DNA of 64,000 bases from Oceaniglobus ichthyenteri (GTDB lineage: Bacteria; Pseudomonadota; Alphaproteobacteria; Rhodobacterales; Rhodobacteraceae): the NCBI RefSeq assembly GCF_003057885.1, contig NZ_QAGK01000012.1, positions 1-64,000 of the forward strand, read 5' to 3'. Made by a program: the position numbers and the translations under genes. Every line of letters begins with the position of its first letter. The stretch's first letter is position 1. Below the pieces are notes generated by a model that was not told the DNA's origin, did no database searches, and was given only the letters and a program-made list of their open reading frames with translations. Positions 19,181 to 27,582 of the stretch are shown piece after piece.

Positions 19181-20202
19181 GCAAAACAAATTCAGGCCGG
19201 TTTTTCGAAGATTACCGCATTGGCGAGGTTATCGAGCACGCCGTTCCACGCACCGTTGGCGCGGGCGAACGGGCGCTGTATCACGCGCTATATCCGGCGC
19301 GCGGTGCGCTGTATTCATCAGATGAATTTGCCCGTAATTGCGGGCTGAGCGCATCGCCATTGGATGATCTGATCGCCTTTCATGTGGTGTTCGGCAAAAC
19401 GGTTCCCGATATTTCCCTGAATGCAATTGCCAACCTTGGTTATGCCGAGGGGCGTTGGCTGGCTCCGGTCTGGTCGGGCGACACGCTGCGCGCATCGTCA
19501 GAAGTGATCGGGCTTAAGCAGAATTCAAACGGCAAATCCGGCGTTGTGTGGGTGCGCACCACCGGGGTGAATCAGCACGGCGTGGCGGTGCTCAGCTATG
19601 TTCGGTGGGTCATGGTGAAACGGCGCGCCGACGGCGCGGCACCCGAAACCGTGATTCCCACCTTGGCTGATGGTGTGCTGGCCCGCGATCTGATCGTGCC
19701 CGATGGGTTGGATTTCACCGACTACGATTTCACCCAGGCGGGCGAGCCGCACCGGTTGGGCGATTATCAGATCGGTGAAGTGATCGACCATGTGGATGGC
19801 GTGACCGTGGAAGAGGCCGAACACATGCTGGCCACCCGTTTGTGGCAAAACACCGCCAAGGTGCATTTCGATGCCACCGCGCGAGCCGATGGCACCCGGC
19901 TGATTTATGGTGGCCATGTCATTTCGCTGGCGCGTGCGCTCAGCTTTAATGGTCTGGCCAATGCACAGATGATCGTGGCGCTGAATGGCGGTGCCCATGC
20001 CAATCCGTGTCTGTCGGGCGATACGGTGCGCGCCTGGTCCGAAGTGTTGGATATGGCCCCGACCGACGCGCCGGGCGTTGGCGCGATTCGCCTGCGGCTG
20101 GTGGCCGTGAAGGGCGGTGGTGAGGGGCTGAAGGATGCCAACGGCAAATATCTGCCGCACGTCTTGCTGGATCTGGATTACTGGGCGCTTGTTCCCACCT
20201 GA
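19177..20202 (+). CDS. mch: Mesaconyl-CoA hydratase
   Basis: This 341-residue protein contains two MaoC-like hot-dog domains. The first begins FFEDYRIGEVIEHAVPRTVG. The second begins LGDYQIGEVIDHVDGVTVEEAEH and holds the hydratase-type stretch IYGGHVISLARALSFNGLAN. In the ethylmalonyl-CoA pathway the enzyme hydrates mesaconyl-C1-CoA to beta-methylmalyl-CoA. Length and layout match the known Rhodobacter enzyme. It shares the operon with mcl2 and precedes sdhC by 233 bp. Confidence 0.93.
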   Translation: MSKTNSGRFFEDYRIGEVIEHAVPRTVGAGERALYHALYPARGALYSSDEFARNCGLSASPLDDLIAFHVVFGKTVPDISLNAIANLGYAEGRWLAPVWSGDTLRASSEVIGLKQNSNGKSGVVWVRTTGVNQHGVAVLSYVRWVMVKRRADGAAPETVIPTLADGVLARDLIVPDGLDFTDYDFTQAGEPHRLGDYQIGEVIDHVDGVTVEEAEHMLATRLWQNTAKVHFDATARADGTRLIYGGHVISLARALSFNGLANAQMIVALNGGAHANPCLSGDTVRAWSEVLDMAPTDAPGVGAIRLRLVAVKGGGEGLKDANGKYLPHVLLDLDYWALVPT

Positions 20203-20261
20203 CCCTTGAATGTCGCGGCGTGTAGCTTGAAAATGTCTTGGAAGCTGCGGGACAACCGGGT

Positions 20262-20292
20262 TGTGATCACATGTTTTAAGTGTGTGATCACA
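20262..20292. promoter_or_regulatory. Paired TGTGATCACA palindromes upstream of sdhC (candidate operator)
   Basis: Perfect TGTGATCACA palindromes lie at 20262-20271 and 20283-20292. The centres are 21 bp apart, exactly as before sucC. The downstream copy ends 3 bp before a candidate -35 element. That position fits either an activator contacting RNA polymerase or a repressor blocking it. Confidence 0.75.
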
Positions 20293-20295
20293 AAT

Positions 20296-20325
20296 TTGGC
20301 GAAAAGTGACGCAGTCTGGTAAAAT
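20296..20325 (+). promoter_or_regulatory. Candidate sdh promoter
   Basis: TTGGCG (20296-20301) and TAAAAT (20320-20325) are 18 bp apart and resemble sigma-70 -35 and -10 boxes. They lie directly after the paired palindromes and about 110 bp before the sdhC ATG. Confidence 0.45.
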
Positions 20326-20435
20326 GTGATTGGAATTTCCGCCAGCGGGCGTGACTTGTCATCAGGTTCGCGCGTATGGTGCGCCAAAGGCAACGATCGC
20401 ACCCTTGCCGGGGTGCCTGGAACAAGGAACATCCC

Positions 20436-20810
20436 ATGGCTGATGCCAACCGGCCCCTGTCGCCGCATCTAAGCATTTATCGCCCGCAGCTGACCTCGAT
20501 CACATCCATCCTGACCCGGATCACCGGCAACGCGTTGTTGGTTGGTGCCTTGCTGATTGTGTGGTGGTTTCTGGCGGCGTCCACGTCGCCCGAACATTTC
20601 GCAACCGCCGACGGCGTATTGACGAGTTGGTTTGGCGATTTAGTTATGTTTCTGTCGGTCTGGGCGCTGTGGTATCATTCATTGGCGGGGTTGCGGCACC
20701 TGTATTGGGATACGGGCCGCGGCATGGACGTTGACACAGCGGAAAAGCTGGGCTGGGCCTGTATCGGCGGTTCGGTTCTGTTGACACTGATTACCGTCGT
20801 TGTGGTTTAG
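20436..20810 (+). CDS. sdhC: Succinate dehydrogenase cytochrome b556 subunit
   Basis: This 124-residue membrane anchor of complex II has three membrane helices. The family motif RPLSPHLSIYRPQLTSITSI precedes helix 1. The heme-ligand histidine is in YHSLAGLRHLYWDTG. It binds heme b and ubiquinone together with SdhD. The ATG at 20436 gives the normal N-terminus (MADANRPLSPH). It is first in the sdhC-sdhD-sdhA-(three small genes)-sdhB operon. Confidence 0.96.
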   Translation: MADANRPLSPHLSIYRPQLTSITSILTRITGNALLVGALLIVWWFLAASTSPEHFATADGVLTSWFGDLVMFLSVWALWYHSLAGLRHLYWDTGRGMDVDTAEKLGWACIGGSVLLTLITVVVV

Positions 20811-20821
20811 GAGGGTTTGGT

Positions 20822-21193
20822 ATGGCATTTCTGACAAATCGCAAACGGACCATGGGCCTGGGATCGGCCAACAAAGGCACCGATCATCATTGGGCGATGA
20901 CGGTTTCGTCCTTTGGGCTGTTGTTTCTGGTTCCTTTGTTCGTGTTCACCTTTGGCCCGATGCTGGGCAAACCCCACCCTGAGGTGCTGGCGTATTTCTC
21001 ACGGCCGTTTCCGGCGATTGTGGCGGCGCTGACCATTGCGGTGGGATTCATGCATTTCAAGAAGGGCGCGCAGGTAATGATCGAGGATTATTCCGACGGT
21101 CTGACCCGCAAGGTTCTGATCTTGTGCGTTATTTCTTTGTCTTATGCGGCTGCGGCGACCGGGCTTCTTGCCATCGTGCGCATCGCGATTTGA
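20822..21193 (+). CDS. sdhD: Succinate dehydrogenase hydrophobic anchor subunit
   Basis: This 123-residue protein has three membrane helices. It has the alphaproteobacterial SdhD features: a basic N-terminus, HHWAMTVSSFGLLFLVPLFV, and GFMHFKKGAQVMIEDYSDG, whose histidine probably ligates heme. It anchors the SdhAB catalytic head and forms the quinone site with SdhC. It lies 11 bp after sdhC, with AGGAGGG before the ATG. Confidence 0.95.
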   Translation: MAFLTNRKRTMGLGSANKGTDHHWAMTVSSFGLLFLVPLFVFTFGPMLGKPHPEVLAYFSRPFPAIVAALTIAVGFMHFKKGAQVMIEDYSDGLTRKVLILCVISLSYAAAATGLLAIVRIAI

Positions 21194-21211
21194 GTTTTGG
21201 GAGCAACCTAA

Positions 21212-23017
21212 ATGGCAGCTTATGATTATGAGACCCATGAATACGATGTTGTGGTCGTGGGGGCCGGGGGGGCCGGTTTGCGCGCGACATTGGGCATGGC
21301 GGAACAGGGGTTGCGCACAGCCTGTGTAACCAAGGTCTTTCCAACCCGCTCACACACCGTTGCGGCGCAAGGGGGCATCGCGGCCTCCCTGTCGAACATG
21401 GGGCCCGACAATTGGCAGTGGCATATGTATGACACGGTCAAAGGGTCGGATTGGTTGGGCGATACCGATGCGATGGAGTATCTGGCACGCGAAGCCCCCA
21501 AGGCAGTTTACGAGCTGGAACATTACGGCGTGCCGTTTTCGCGCACCGAAGAGGGCAAGATTTACCAGCGTCCCTTTGGTGGCCACACCACAGAGTTCGG
21601 CGAAGGCCCGCCAGTGCAACGCACCTGCGCCGCCGCCGACCGCACAGGCCACGCGATTTTGCACACATTGTACGGCCAGTCGCTGAAGCAAAAAGCGCAG
21701 TTCTATATCGAATATTTCGCCATTGATCTGATCATGTCCGATGATGGCGTGTGCCAGGGTGTGTTGTGCTGGAAGCTGGACGATGGCACGTTGCACCTGT
21801 TTTCGGCGAAAATGGTGGTTTTGGCCACCGGCGGTTATGGCCGGGCCTATTTTTCGGCCACCTCGGCCCATACCTGCACCGGTGACGGTGGCGGGATGAC
21901 TGCGCGGGCGGGTTTGCCGCTGCAGGATATGGAATTCGTGCAATTCCACCCGACCGGTATTTATGGCGCGGGTTGTCTGATCACCGAAGGCGCGCGCGGC
22001 GAAGGCGGATATCTGACCAACTCCGAGGGCGAGCGTTTCATGGAACGCTATGCACCCACCTACAAGGATCTCGCGTCGCGTGATGTGGTCAGCCGATGCA
22101 TGACCATGGAAATCCGTGAAGGGCGCGGTGTGGGTAAAGATGGCGATCATATCCATTTGAACCTGAACCACCTGCCAAAAGAGGCATTGCACGAACGCCT
22201 GCCCGGTATTTCGGAAAGCGCGCGCATTTTCGCCGGTGTCGATGTGACGAAAGAGCCGATTCCGGTCTTGCCCACCGTACATTATAATATGGGCGGTATT
22301 CCGACCAATTACTGGGGCGAAGTTCTGGCGCCCACCGCCGACAAACCCGACAATATCTCTCCCGGTTTGATGGCCGTGGGCGAGGCGGGTTGTGCCAGTG
22401 TACATGGGGCGAACCGGTTGGGTTCAAACTCGCTGATTGATCTGGTGGTGTTTGGTCGTGCGGCCGCAATCCGCGCGGCACAGGTGGTTGATCCGACGAC
22501 GGCTGTTCCGACTCCTAACAAACGGTCTATCGAAGCGGCGCTGTCGCGGTTTGATGGGCTGCGCTATGCCAAGGGGCATGTCGCAACCGCCGAGTTGCGG
22601 TTGGAAATGCAACGCACCATGCAGCAAGACGCCGCCGTTTTCCGCACCGACAAAACCTTGGCCGAAGGTCAAGAAAAGATGGAACACGTCGCCAGCAAGC
22701 TGAGCGATATCAAGGTGACCGATACCTCCATGGTCTGGAATTCGGATCTGATGGAGACGTTGGAATTGGCAAACCTGATGCCAAACGCCGTTGCCACCAT
22801 CACCGCCGCGGCAGCGCGCAAGGAAAGCCGGGGTGCCCATGCCCACGAAGATTACCCCGATCGCGATGATGAGAACTGGCGCAAGCACTCGTTGATCTGG
22901 TTCAAGGGTCAGGAGGCGACCTTGGGTTTCCGCGGCGTTCATCTTCAGCCGCTAACCAGCCACAATGAAGGCGGGATCGATCTGAAAAAGATCGCGCCGA
23001 AAAAGCGGGTGTATTGA
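21212..23017 (+). CDS. sdhA: Succinate dehydrogenase flavoprotein subunit
   Basis: This 601-residue catalytic subunit oxidises succinate to fumarate. The FAD-binding [17 protein letters not shown] is at about 18-34. The histidine that carries covalent FAD is in [11 protein letters not shown]. The substrate site includes [20 protein letters not shown], and the catalytic arginine region has [12 protein letters not shown]. The C-terminal domain is complete and ends in [10 protein letters not shown]. Length is normal. A small exported protein gene starts at its stop codon (TGATG). Confidence 0.98.
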   Translation: MAAYDYETHEYDVVVVGAGGAGLRATLGMAEQGLRTACVTKVFPTRSHTVAAQGGIAASLSNMGPDNWQWHMYDTVKGSDWLGDTDAMEYLAREAPKAVYELEHYGVPFSRTEEGKIYQRPFGGHTTEFGEGPPVQRTCAAADRTGHAILHTLYGQSLKQKAQFYIEYFAIDLIMSDDGVCQGVLCWKLDDGTLHLFSAKMVVLATGGYGRAYFSATSAHTCTGDGGGMTARAGLPLQDMEFVQFHPTGIYGAGCLITEGARGEGGYLTNSEGERFMERYAPTYKDLASRDVVSRCMTMEIREGRGVGKDGDHIHLNLNHLPKEALHERLPGISESARIFAGVDVTKEPIPVLPTVHYNMGGIPTNYWGEVLAPTADKPDNISPGLMAVGEAGCASVHGANRLGSNSLIDLVVFGRAAAIRAAQVVDPTTAVPTPNKRSIEAALSRFDGLRYAKGHVATAELRLEMQRTMQQDAAVFRTDKTLAEGQEKMEHVASKLSDIKVTDTSMVWNSDLMETLELANLMPNAVATITAAAARKESRGAHAHEDYPDRDDENWRKHSLIWFKGQEATLGFRGVHLQPLTSHNEGGIDLKKIAPKKRVY

Positions 23018-23334
23018 TGGGCAAGTACGGCCTTGCGTTTGTTGTTGCGGGCAGCTGTGCCTTGTTTGCCGTGCCTGCCCTTGCGGGCGGGCGGCTGACC
23101 GGCACCTGTCCGGCGGGCTATGCGGTGACATATGACAATCGCGGGGCCGCATCTTGCCGGTTGATCCGGCCGGTCAACCCCGGCAGCCAACAACATGTTG
23201 GCGAAATTCGCAGCGAAAGGCGCCGGTTCGGCGTGTTTTGCCCCTATCCGCACCGCGCCTCGGATGCAGTGTTCAGTGGTGGATCGGGCTATGTCATCAA
23301 AGATGATGTGCGCCGGGCGAATGGCTGTTTATGA
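23017..23334 (+). CDS. Hypothetical exported protein inside the sdh operon
   Basis: This 105-residue protein starts [20 protein letters not shown], with a signal peptide probably cleaved after ALAGG or nearby. The mature part has four cysteines (GTCPAGYAV, ASCRLIRP, FGVFCPYP and NGCL) that could form two disulfides. It is translationally coupled to sdhA (TGATG) and to the following lipoprotein. I recognise no family. Location suggests a periplasmic protein made together with complex II, but no functional link is shown. Confidence 0.72.
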   Translation: MGKYGLAFVVAGSCALFAVPALAGGRLTGTCPAGYAVTYDNRGAASCRLIRPVNPGSQQHVGEIRSERRRFGVFCPYPHRASDAVFSGGSGYVIKDDVRRANGCL

Positions 23335-23609
23335 TGCGGATTGTTTTGGGTCTTGTGCTGTTGCTTGGGGTATCCGCCTGTGGGCCGATTTCCCCTGAAA
23401 TCGCCGCGCGTCAGTGCGAAGAGCGGGCGCGCCAGGCGCAGGGCGTGCATGGCAAGATCGAAGTCGGGGTTGGCAATCGCGGCGCGCGGTCGCGCGTTGA
23501 ATTGGGTGTGACCAGCGATTTCATTCAGGGCCGCGATCCCTATGAGGTGTATGAAACCTGTGTGCGCGAAAAATCAGGGCAGGGGCCGATCCGGCCCTTG
23601 ATTCTGTGA
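23331..23609 (+). CDS. Hypothetical lipoprotein inside the sdh operon
   Basis: This 92-residue protein has a lipoprotein signal: MMRIVLGLVLLLGVSACGPI, with the lipobox VSAC. The mature domain has two further cysteines (ARQCEERARQ and YETCVREKS) and a strand-like KIEVGVGNRGARSRVELGVT segment. The predicted mature size is about 75 residues. It overlaps the previous gene by 4 bp. Related small lipoproteins occur in Rhodobacterales sdh regions as far as I recall. The function is unknown. Confidence 0.75.
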   Translation: MMRIVLGLVLLLGVSACGPISPEIAARQCEERARQAQGVHGKIEVGVGNRGARSRVELGVTSDFIQGRDPYEVYETCVREKSGQGPIRPLIL

Positions 23610-23682
23610 TGTATCGGTTGGATGCCGCTTTCCCTGATCGCGCCGCTGCCAAGCATGGCGAAACGCAATGGAAGATTTTCCA

Positions 23683-23997
23683 ATGATGAGAATGTTGTCT
23701 CTTTGCCTTTTCGTGGCACTGACGGCCTGCACCCCCGCCACCCGCGAAGATTTGACGCGCAGCGCGGCCAAAACCGCGGTGCGCCCTATTTTGGCCAATA
23801 AGCTGCCCGGCGTGCCGGTTGAACCGGCCACAAATTGTGTGATCGATAATGCAAACTCTAATGAACTGCTTTCACTGGCCGCAGATGCGGTGACCGGCCC
23901 CACCGCCAGCACCGTGAAAATCGTGACCGATATCGTGTCCCGTCCCGGGACGATTCAATGTTTGGCGACCCAAGGGTTGCCAGCCCTGTTAAGATAG
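23683..23997 (+). CDS. Hypothetical lipoprotein between sdhA and sdhB
   Basis: This 104-residue protein has the lipobox LTAC after [12 protein letters not shown]. The mature chain has two cysteines ([11 protein letters not shown] and [10 protein letters not shown]) and a helix-rich [13 protein letters not shown] segment. I place the start at the double ATG at 23683, because the extra N-terminal residues from 23668 would precede the signal peptide. It ends 10 bp before sdhB, so it is in the same transcript. Function unknown. Confidence 0.72.
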   Translation: MMRMLSLCLFVALTACTPATREDLTRSAAKTAVRPILANKLPGVPVEPATNCVIDNANSNELLSLAADAVTGPTASTVKIVTDIVSRPGTIQCLATQGLPALLR

Positions 23998-24007
23998 GAG
24001 CCTTGCC

Positions 24008-24787
24008 ATGGTTCAACTGACCCTGCCGAAAAACAGCCGTATCCGCACTGGCAAAACCTGGCCCCGGCCCGAAGGTGCGAACAATATTCGTAAATTCAGC
24101 ATTTACCGTTGGAACCCGGATGATGGCGAAAACCCCCGCGTCGATACCTATTTCGTCGATATGGATACTTGCGGGCCAATGGTTCTGGACGCGCTGATCA
24201 AGATCAAGAACGAAATCGACCCCACGCTCACCTTCCGGCGGTCCTGCCGCGAAGGAATTTGCGGATCTTGCGCGATGAATATTGACGGGATCAATACGCT
24301 GGCCTGTATCTATGGCATGGATGAGATCAAAGGCGATGTTAAGATCTATCCACTGCCGCACCTTTCCGTGGTCAAGGATCTGGTGCCCGACCTCACCCAT
24401 TTCTACGCCCAGCATGAAAGCGTGATGCCCTGGTTGGAAACCACGACACCGCGCCCGGCGAAAGAGTGGAAGCAAAGCATTGAGGACCGCAAAAAGCTGG
24501 ATGGTTTGTACGAATGCGTGATGTGCGCGTGCTGCTCCACTTCTTGCCCGTCCTATTGGTGGAATGGCGATCGGTATTTGGGGCCTGCCGCGCTGTTGCA
24601 TGCGTACCGCTGGATTATCGATAGCCGCGATGAGGCAACAGGCGAGCGGTTGGACGAATTGGAAGATCCGTTCAAACTGTACCGCTGCCACACCATCATG
24701 AACTGCGCCAAAACCTGCCCGAAAGGGTTGAACCCGGCCAAGGCAATCGGTGAAATCAAAAAGCTGATGATCGAACGGACTGTTTGA
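24008..24787 (+). CDS. sdhB: Succinate dehydrogenase iron-sulfur subunit
   Basis: This 259-residue electron-transfer subunit passes electrons from FAD to quinone. The [2Fe-2S] cluster cysteines are in [14 protein letters not shown] with a later TLACIY. The [4Fe-4S] and [3Fe-4S] sets are in [15 protein letters not shown] and [17 protein letters not shown]. It is separated from sdhA by three small exported-protein genes. Length and motifs are normal. Confidence 0.98.
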   Translation: MVQLTLPKNSRIRTGKTWPRPEGANNIRKFSIYRWNPDDGENPRVDTYFVDMDTCGPMVLDALIKIKNEIDPTLTFRRSCREGICGSCAMNIDGINTLACIYGMDEIKGDVKIYPLPHLSVVKDLVPDLTHFYAQHESVMPWLETTTPRPAKEWKQSIEDRKKLDGLYECVMCACCSTSCPSYWWNGDRYLGPAALLHAYRWIIDSRDEATGERLDELEDPFKLYRCHTIMNCAKTCPKGLNPAKAIGEIKKLMIERTV

Positions 24788-24805
24788 ACAAAACAGCGGG
24801 TGAAT

Positions 24806-24840
24806 CCGGGGCGCTGCCCCGGACCCCGGGATATTTTCAG
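24806..24840 (+). terminator. GC-rich hairpin followed by GATATTTT (terminator-like intergenic repeat)
   Basis: GGGGC-GCT-GCCCC forms a hairpin, followed by GGACCCCGGGATATTTTCAG. The layout (a G/C hairpin, then a C-rich stretch and GATATTTT) matches the element at 3969-4026. It follows sdhB by about 20 bp and probably ends sdh transcription. Confidence 0.55.
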
Positions 24841-24898
24841 CAGGAAAAACGAGGGCGTGAAATCGCCCGGTTTGGATCAGGGTTTCAGGGGATTGACC

Positions 24899-26311
24899 AT
24901 GTTGAAATCGGCGGGTTGGCGATTTTTGATTGTTGGCCTGCTGGCCCTGTTCATGTTCATCCCTTTGTTTTTTGTCGGTGAAATTGTCGGTGAGCGGGCG
25001 AATTATTCGCGCGACACCATCGAAACCGTGGGGCAGGAATGGGGCGGGCAACAGGTGATTGCCGGTCCGCGGTTGATATTGCCGCTAGAAGGGCCGCAAA
25101 CCCGGGTGGAGCGGCGCGAAGTTGTTGATCCGCAAACCAATGAAACGCGGATCGAACAGGTGAACGTGACCGAAGTGGTCCGGCGCGGTGCAATCTACGT
25201 TTATCCACAATCCTTTGAGGTATCCGCAAATAGCGAAAGTGAAATACGCCAGCGCGGCATTTTCGAAGTGCCGGTGTATAGTGCCGTTGTCGATATGGCG
25301 TTTGATTTCGATGTAAGCGGTTCGGCGGCCTATCTGGGCGAGGATGAGCGGATTTTGTGGGATCAGGCGTCGCTGGACCTGAGCCTGAGTTCAAATCGCG
25401 CCCTGCGCGGCGCGGCCGAATTGACGGTTGGTGGCGCGCCGGTGCCTTTGGAACCCCGTGCCAGTGGCGAAACCGGGGGCATCATCGCAGGGGTGGGCGA
25501 CCCGCGGGCCTTGGGCGATATGCGCCTGGTGCTGGGACTGAATGGGGCAGAACGTTTGTTGATTGCGCCGGTGGGGCGCAACAGCGTGATTGAAATGAGC
25601 AGCGATTGGCCCCACCCAAGCTTTACCGGCGCGTTTTTGCCCGATGGGTCTGAGGTTAGCGAAAATGGCTTCAGCGCCCGTTGGACCATCCCGCATCTGG
25701 CGCGCAATCTGCCGCAGGTGTCGCGCGACGATAATGAATTCGTCGCCCGATCCGAAGCGTTGGGTGTTCGTTTCTTTCAGCCGAACGATTTTTACCAAAA
25801 GGCCTATCGCGCCGCACGCTATGGAATTTTATTTATCGCCTTAACGTTTCTTTCAGTGTTGTTGATTGAAAATCGCCAAGGCGCACCGGCGCATCCGGTG
25901 CAATATATCCTGATCGGTTTGGCGCAATCGGTTTTTGTGCTGCTGATGGTGGCCTATGCCGAACAGATCGGATTTGGCGCGGCCTATGCGCTTTCAGCTG
26001 GGGCGACTGTGGTGCTGTTGGTGATGTTTGGCGCGTGGGGCTTGAAATTGGGGCGGCGTACCCTGGTTTTGGGGCTGACCTTGGCGGTTTTATATGGCGT
26101 GTTGTACCTTATCTTGCAGAGTGCGGATTACGCATTGCTGGCGGGTTCAACTTTGGCCTTTGGTGCGCTGGCGGGCACCATGTATGCCACCCGAAACGAA
26201 GATTGGTATGGCCCGCCTGGTGCTGTAAGAAAATCGCGATTGTCCGGCCTGTTTGGCGGAGCAAAGGCCGCGCAGGAGCCGGAAAGCGTGCCGCCCAAGA
26301 AGGTAAAATAA
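24899..26311 (+). CDS. creD: CreD-family inner membrane protein
   Basis: This 470-residue protein has an N-terminal membrane helix (MLKSAGWRFLIVGLLALFMF), then a large periplasmic region of about 270 residues, then about five C-terminal helices starting near AARYGILFIALTFLSVLLIE. This is the CreD layout, and the family motif KAYRAARYGILF is present. In E. coli creD is regulated by CreBC. No two-component system lies near this gene. I use the ATG at 24899 because AGGGGA precedes it and the membrane helix starts there. Role: envelope protein of unclear biochemical function. Confidence 0.87.
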   Translation: MLKSAGWRFLIVGLLALFMFIPLFFVGEIVGERANYSRDTIETVGQEWGGQQVIAGPRLILPLEGPQTRVERREVVDPQTNETRIEQVNVTEVVRRGAIYVYPQSFEVSANSESEIRQRGIFEVPVYSAVVDMAFDFDVSGSAAYLGEDERILWDQASLDLSLSSNRALRGAAELTVGGAPVPLEPRASGETGGIIAGVGDPRALGDMRLVLGLNGAERLLIAPVGRNSVIEMSSDWPHPSFTGAFLPDGSEVSENGFSARWTIPHLARNLPQVSRDDNEFVARSEALGVRFFQPNDFYQKAYRAARYGILFIALTFLSVLLIENRQGAPAHPVQYILIGLAQSVFVLLMVAYAEQIGFGAAYALSAGATVVLLVMFGAWGLKLGRRTLVLGLTLAVLYGVLYLILQSADYALLAGSTLAFGALAGTMYATRNEDWYGPPGAVRKSRLSGLFGGAKAAQEPESVPPKKVK

Positions 26312-26399
26312 CGCGCAATTTCGACACGGCAGGTCATGCCGTGTCATCGGGTTAGTCAGGATTGGATCGGTGCGACGGATCTGCCGACAGTTGCGAACC

Positions 26400-27104
26400 C
26401 TACGCGAAGGCGGCGGTCAGGGCGATTTCGACCATATCGGCAAAGCTGCGTTCGCGCTCTTGCGATGGTAACGCTTCGCCGGTGATGAGGTGATCGGAGA
26501 CGGTCATCACCGCAAGGGCGCGACGACCATAGCGCGCGGCGAGATTGTAAAGTTCGGCCGCTTCCATTTCAACGGCGAGAATGCCGTGTCGGGTCAGTTG
26601 TTCGTTCAGATCGGGCCGTTCATCGTAAAACACGTCGGATGAGTAAATTCCGCCCACATGAGGTGTCAGATCCATGTTTCTGGCGGCAGACCAGGCATGG
26701 CGCAGCAATCCGAAATCGGCGCAAGGCGCAAAATTCAGTTCGCGAAACACACCCATCGAAGGTGAGGATAGCGTACTGGCGGTCTGCGCCAGAATAATAT
26801 CGCGCAGTTTTACCTGAGGCTGCATTCCACCTGCTGAGCCAATTCGGATCAGCGTTTGGACGTTGTAATCGCGGATCAATTCATTTGCGTATATCGACAT
26901 GGACGGCATTCCCATGCCCGATCCCTGAATAGTAACGCGGTGCCCGTTCCAGATGCCGGTAAACCCCAGCATTCCGCGCACACGGTTAACGCAAACAACA
27001 TCGCTGAGAAAAGTTTCGGCGGCCCACTGCGCACGCAGTGGATCACCGGGCATCAAAACGGTTTCAGCAATCTGGCCGGGTTCGGCGCCAATGTGAATTG
27101 TCAT
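26400..27104 (-). CDS. deoD: Purine nucleoside phosphorylase, DeoD type
   Basis: This 234-residue enzyme cleaves purine nucleosides with phosphate to free base and (deoxy)ribose-1-phosphate. It has the phosphate site [34 protein letters not shown], the substrate-binding [17 protein letters not shown], and [10 protein letters not shown] near the end with the catalytic Asp. Length is typical of the hexameric bacterial type. It lies 19 bp after the H-NS-like gene and may be co-transcribed with it. Confidence 0.95.
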   Translation of the reverse strand: MTIHIGAEPGQIAETVLMPGDPLRAQWAAETFLSDVVCVNRVRGMLGFTGIWNGHRVTIQGSGMGMPSMSIYANELIRDYNVQTLIRIGSAGGMQPQVKLRDIILAQTASTLSSPSMGVFRELNFAPCADFGLLRHAWSAARNMDLTPHVGGIYSSDVFYDERPDLNEQLTRHGILAVEMEAAELYNLAARYGRRALAVMTVSDHLITGEALPSQERERSFADMVEIALTAAFA

Positions 27105-27123
27105 ATAACGCGCCTTATTCAGC

Positions 27124-27438
27124 TTAGATTTCGAACATATCCAATGACTTGTTGTCGGCCAGCGCGTCCTTGATCCAAGCCGGTTGACGCCCGCGACCTG
27201 TCCAGGTTTGCGAAGGGTCGGCGGGATTGCGATATTTCGGGGGGTTTTTCTGCCCCTTTTTCTTTCCTGATTTATCGCTGCTTAAAAGTTCGCTGAGGTT
27301 AAAACCGTGTTCTTTTGCAATGGCTTCAGCGGCGGCGCGGGCTTCTGTTTTGCGCCGGGCCTCCAAATTATCCAAGGCCACATCCACATCACTGCGCAAC
27401 TTCAACAGTTCCGCACGTGAGAGCTGATCAAGATTCAT
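27124..27438 (-). CDS. H-NS-family nucleoid-associated protein
   Basis: This 104-residue protein has an N-terminal helical dimerisation region ([20 protein letters not shown], then [10 protein letters not shown]) and a C-terminal DNA-binding motif [21 protein letters not shown], the H-NS core sequence. It resembles HvrA/H-NS-like regulators of Rhodobacterales, which silence A+T-rich DNA and affect energy metabolism genes. The ATG at 27438 has GGAAA upstream. A further in-frame start at 27522 would add residues outside the family pattern. Confidence 0.92.
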   Translation of the reverse strand: MNLDQLSRAELLKLRSDVDVALDNLEARRKTEARAAAEAIAKEHGFNLSELLSSDKSGKKKGQKNPPKYRNPADPSQTWTGRGRQPAWIKDALADNKSLDMFEI

Positions 27439-27582
27439 ATCGTTTCCAATCATCCAAATTGCCCGGTAATTGAGCACGTTCCAGCCGCTTTTTTTGACAA
27501 ATTTGTCAGGTTTGCAAGACAAATTTCAAATGGGCTCGGAATTGGCGTACAATCGCCTTAAAGACAAAAAAGAATGAATACC

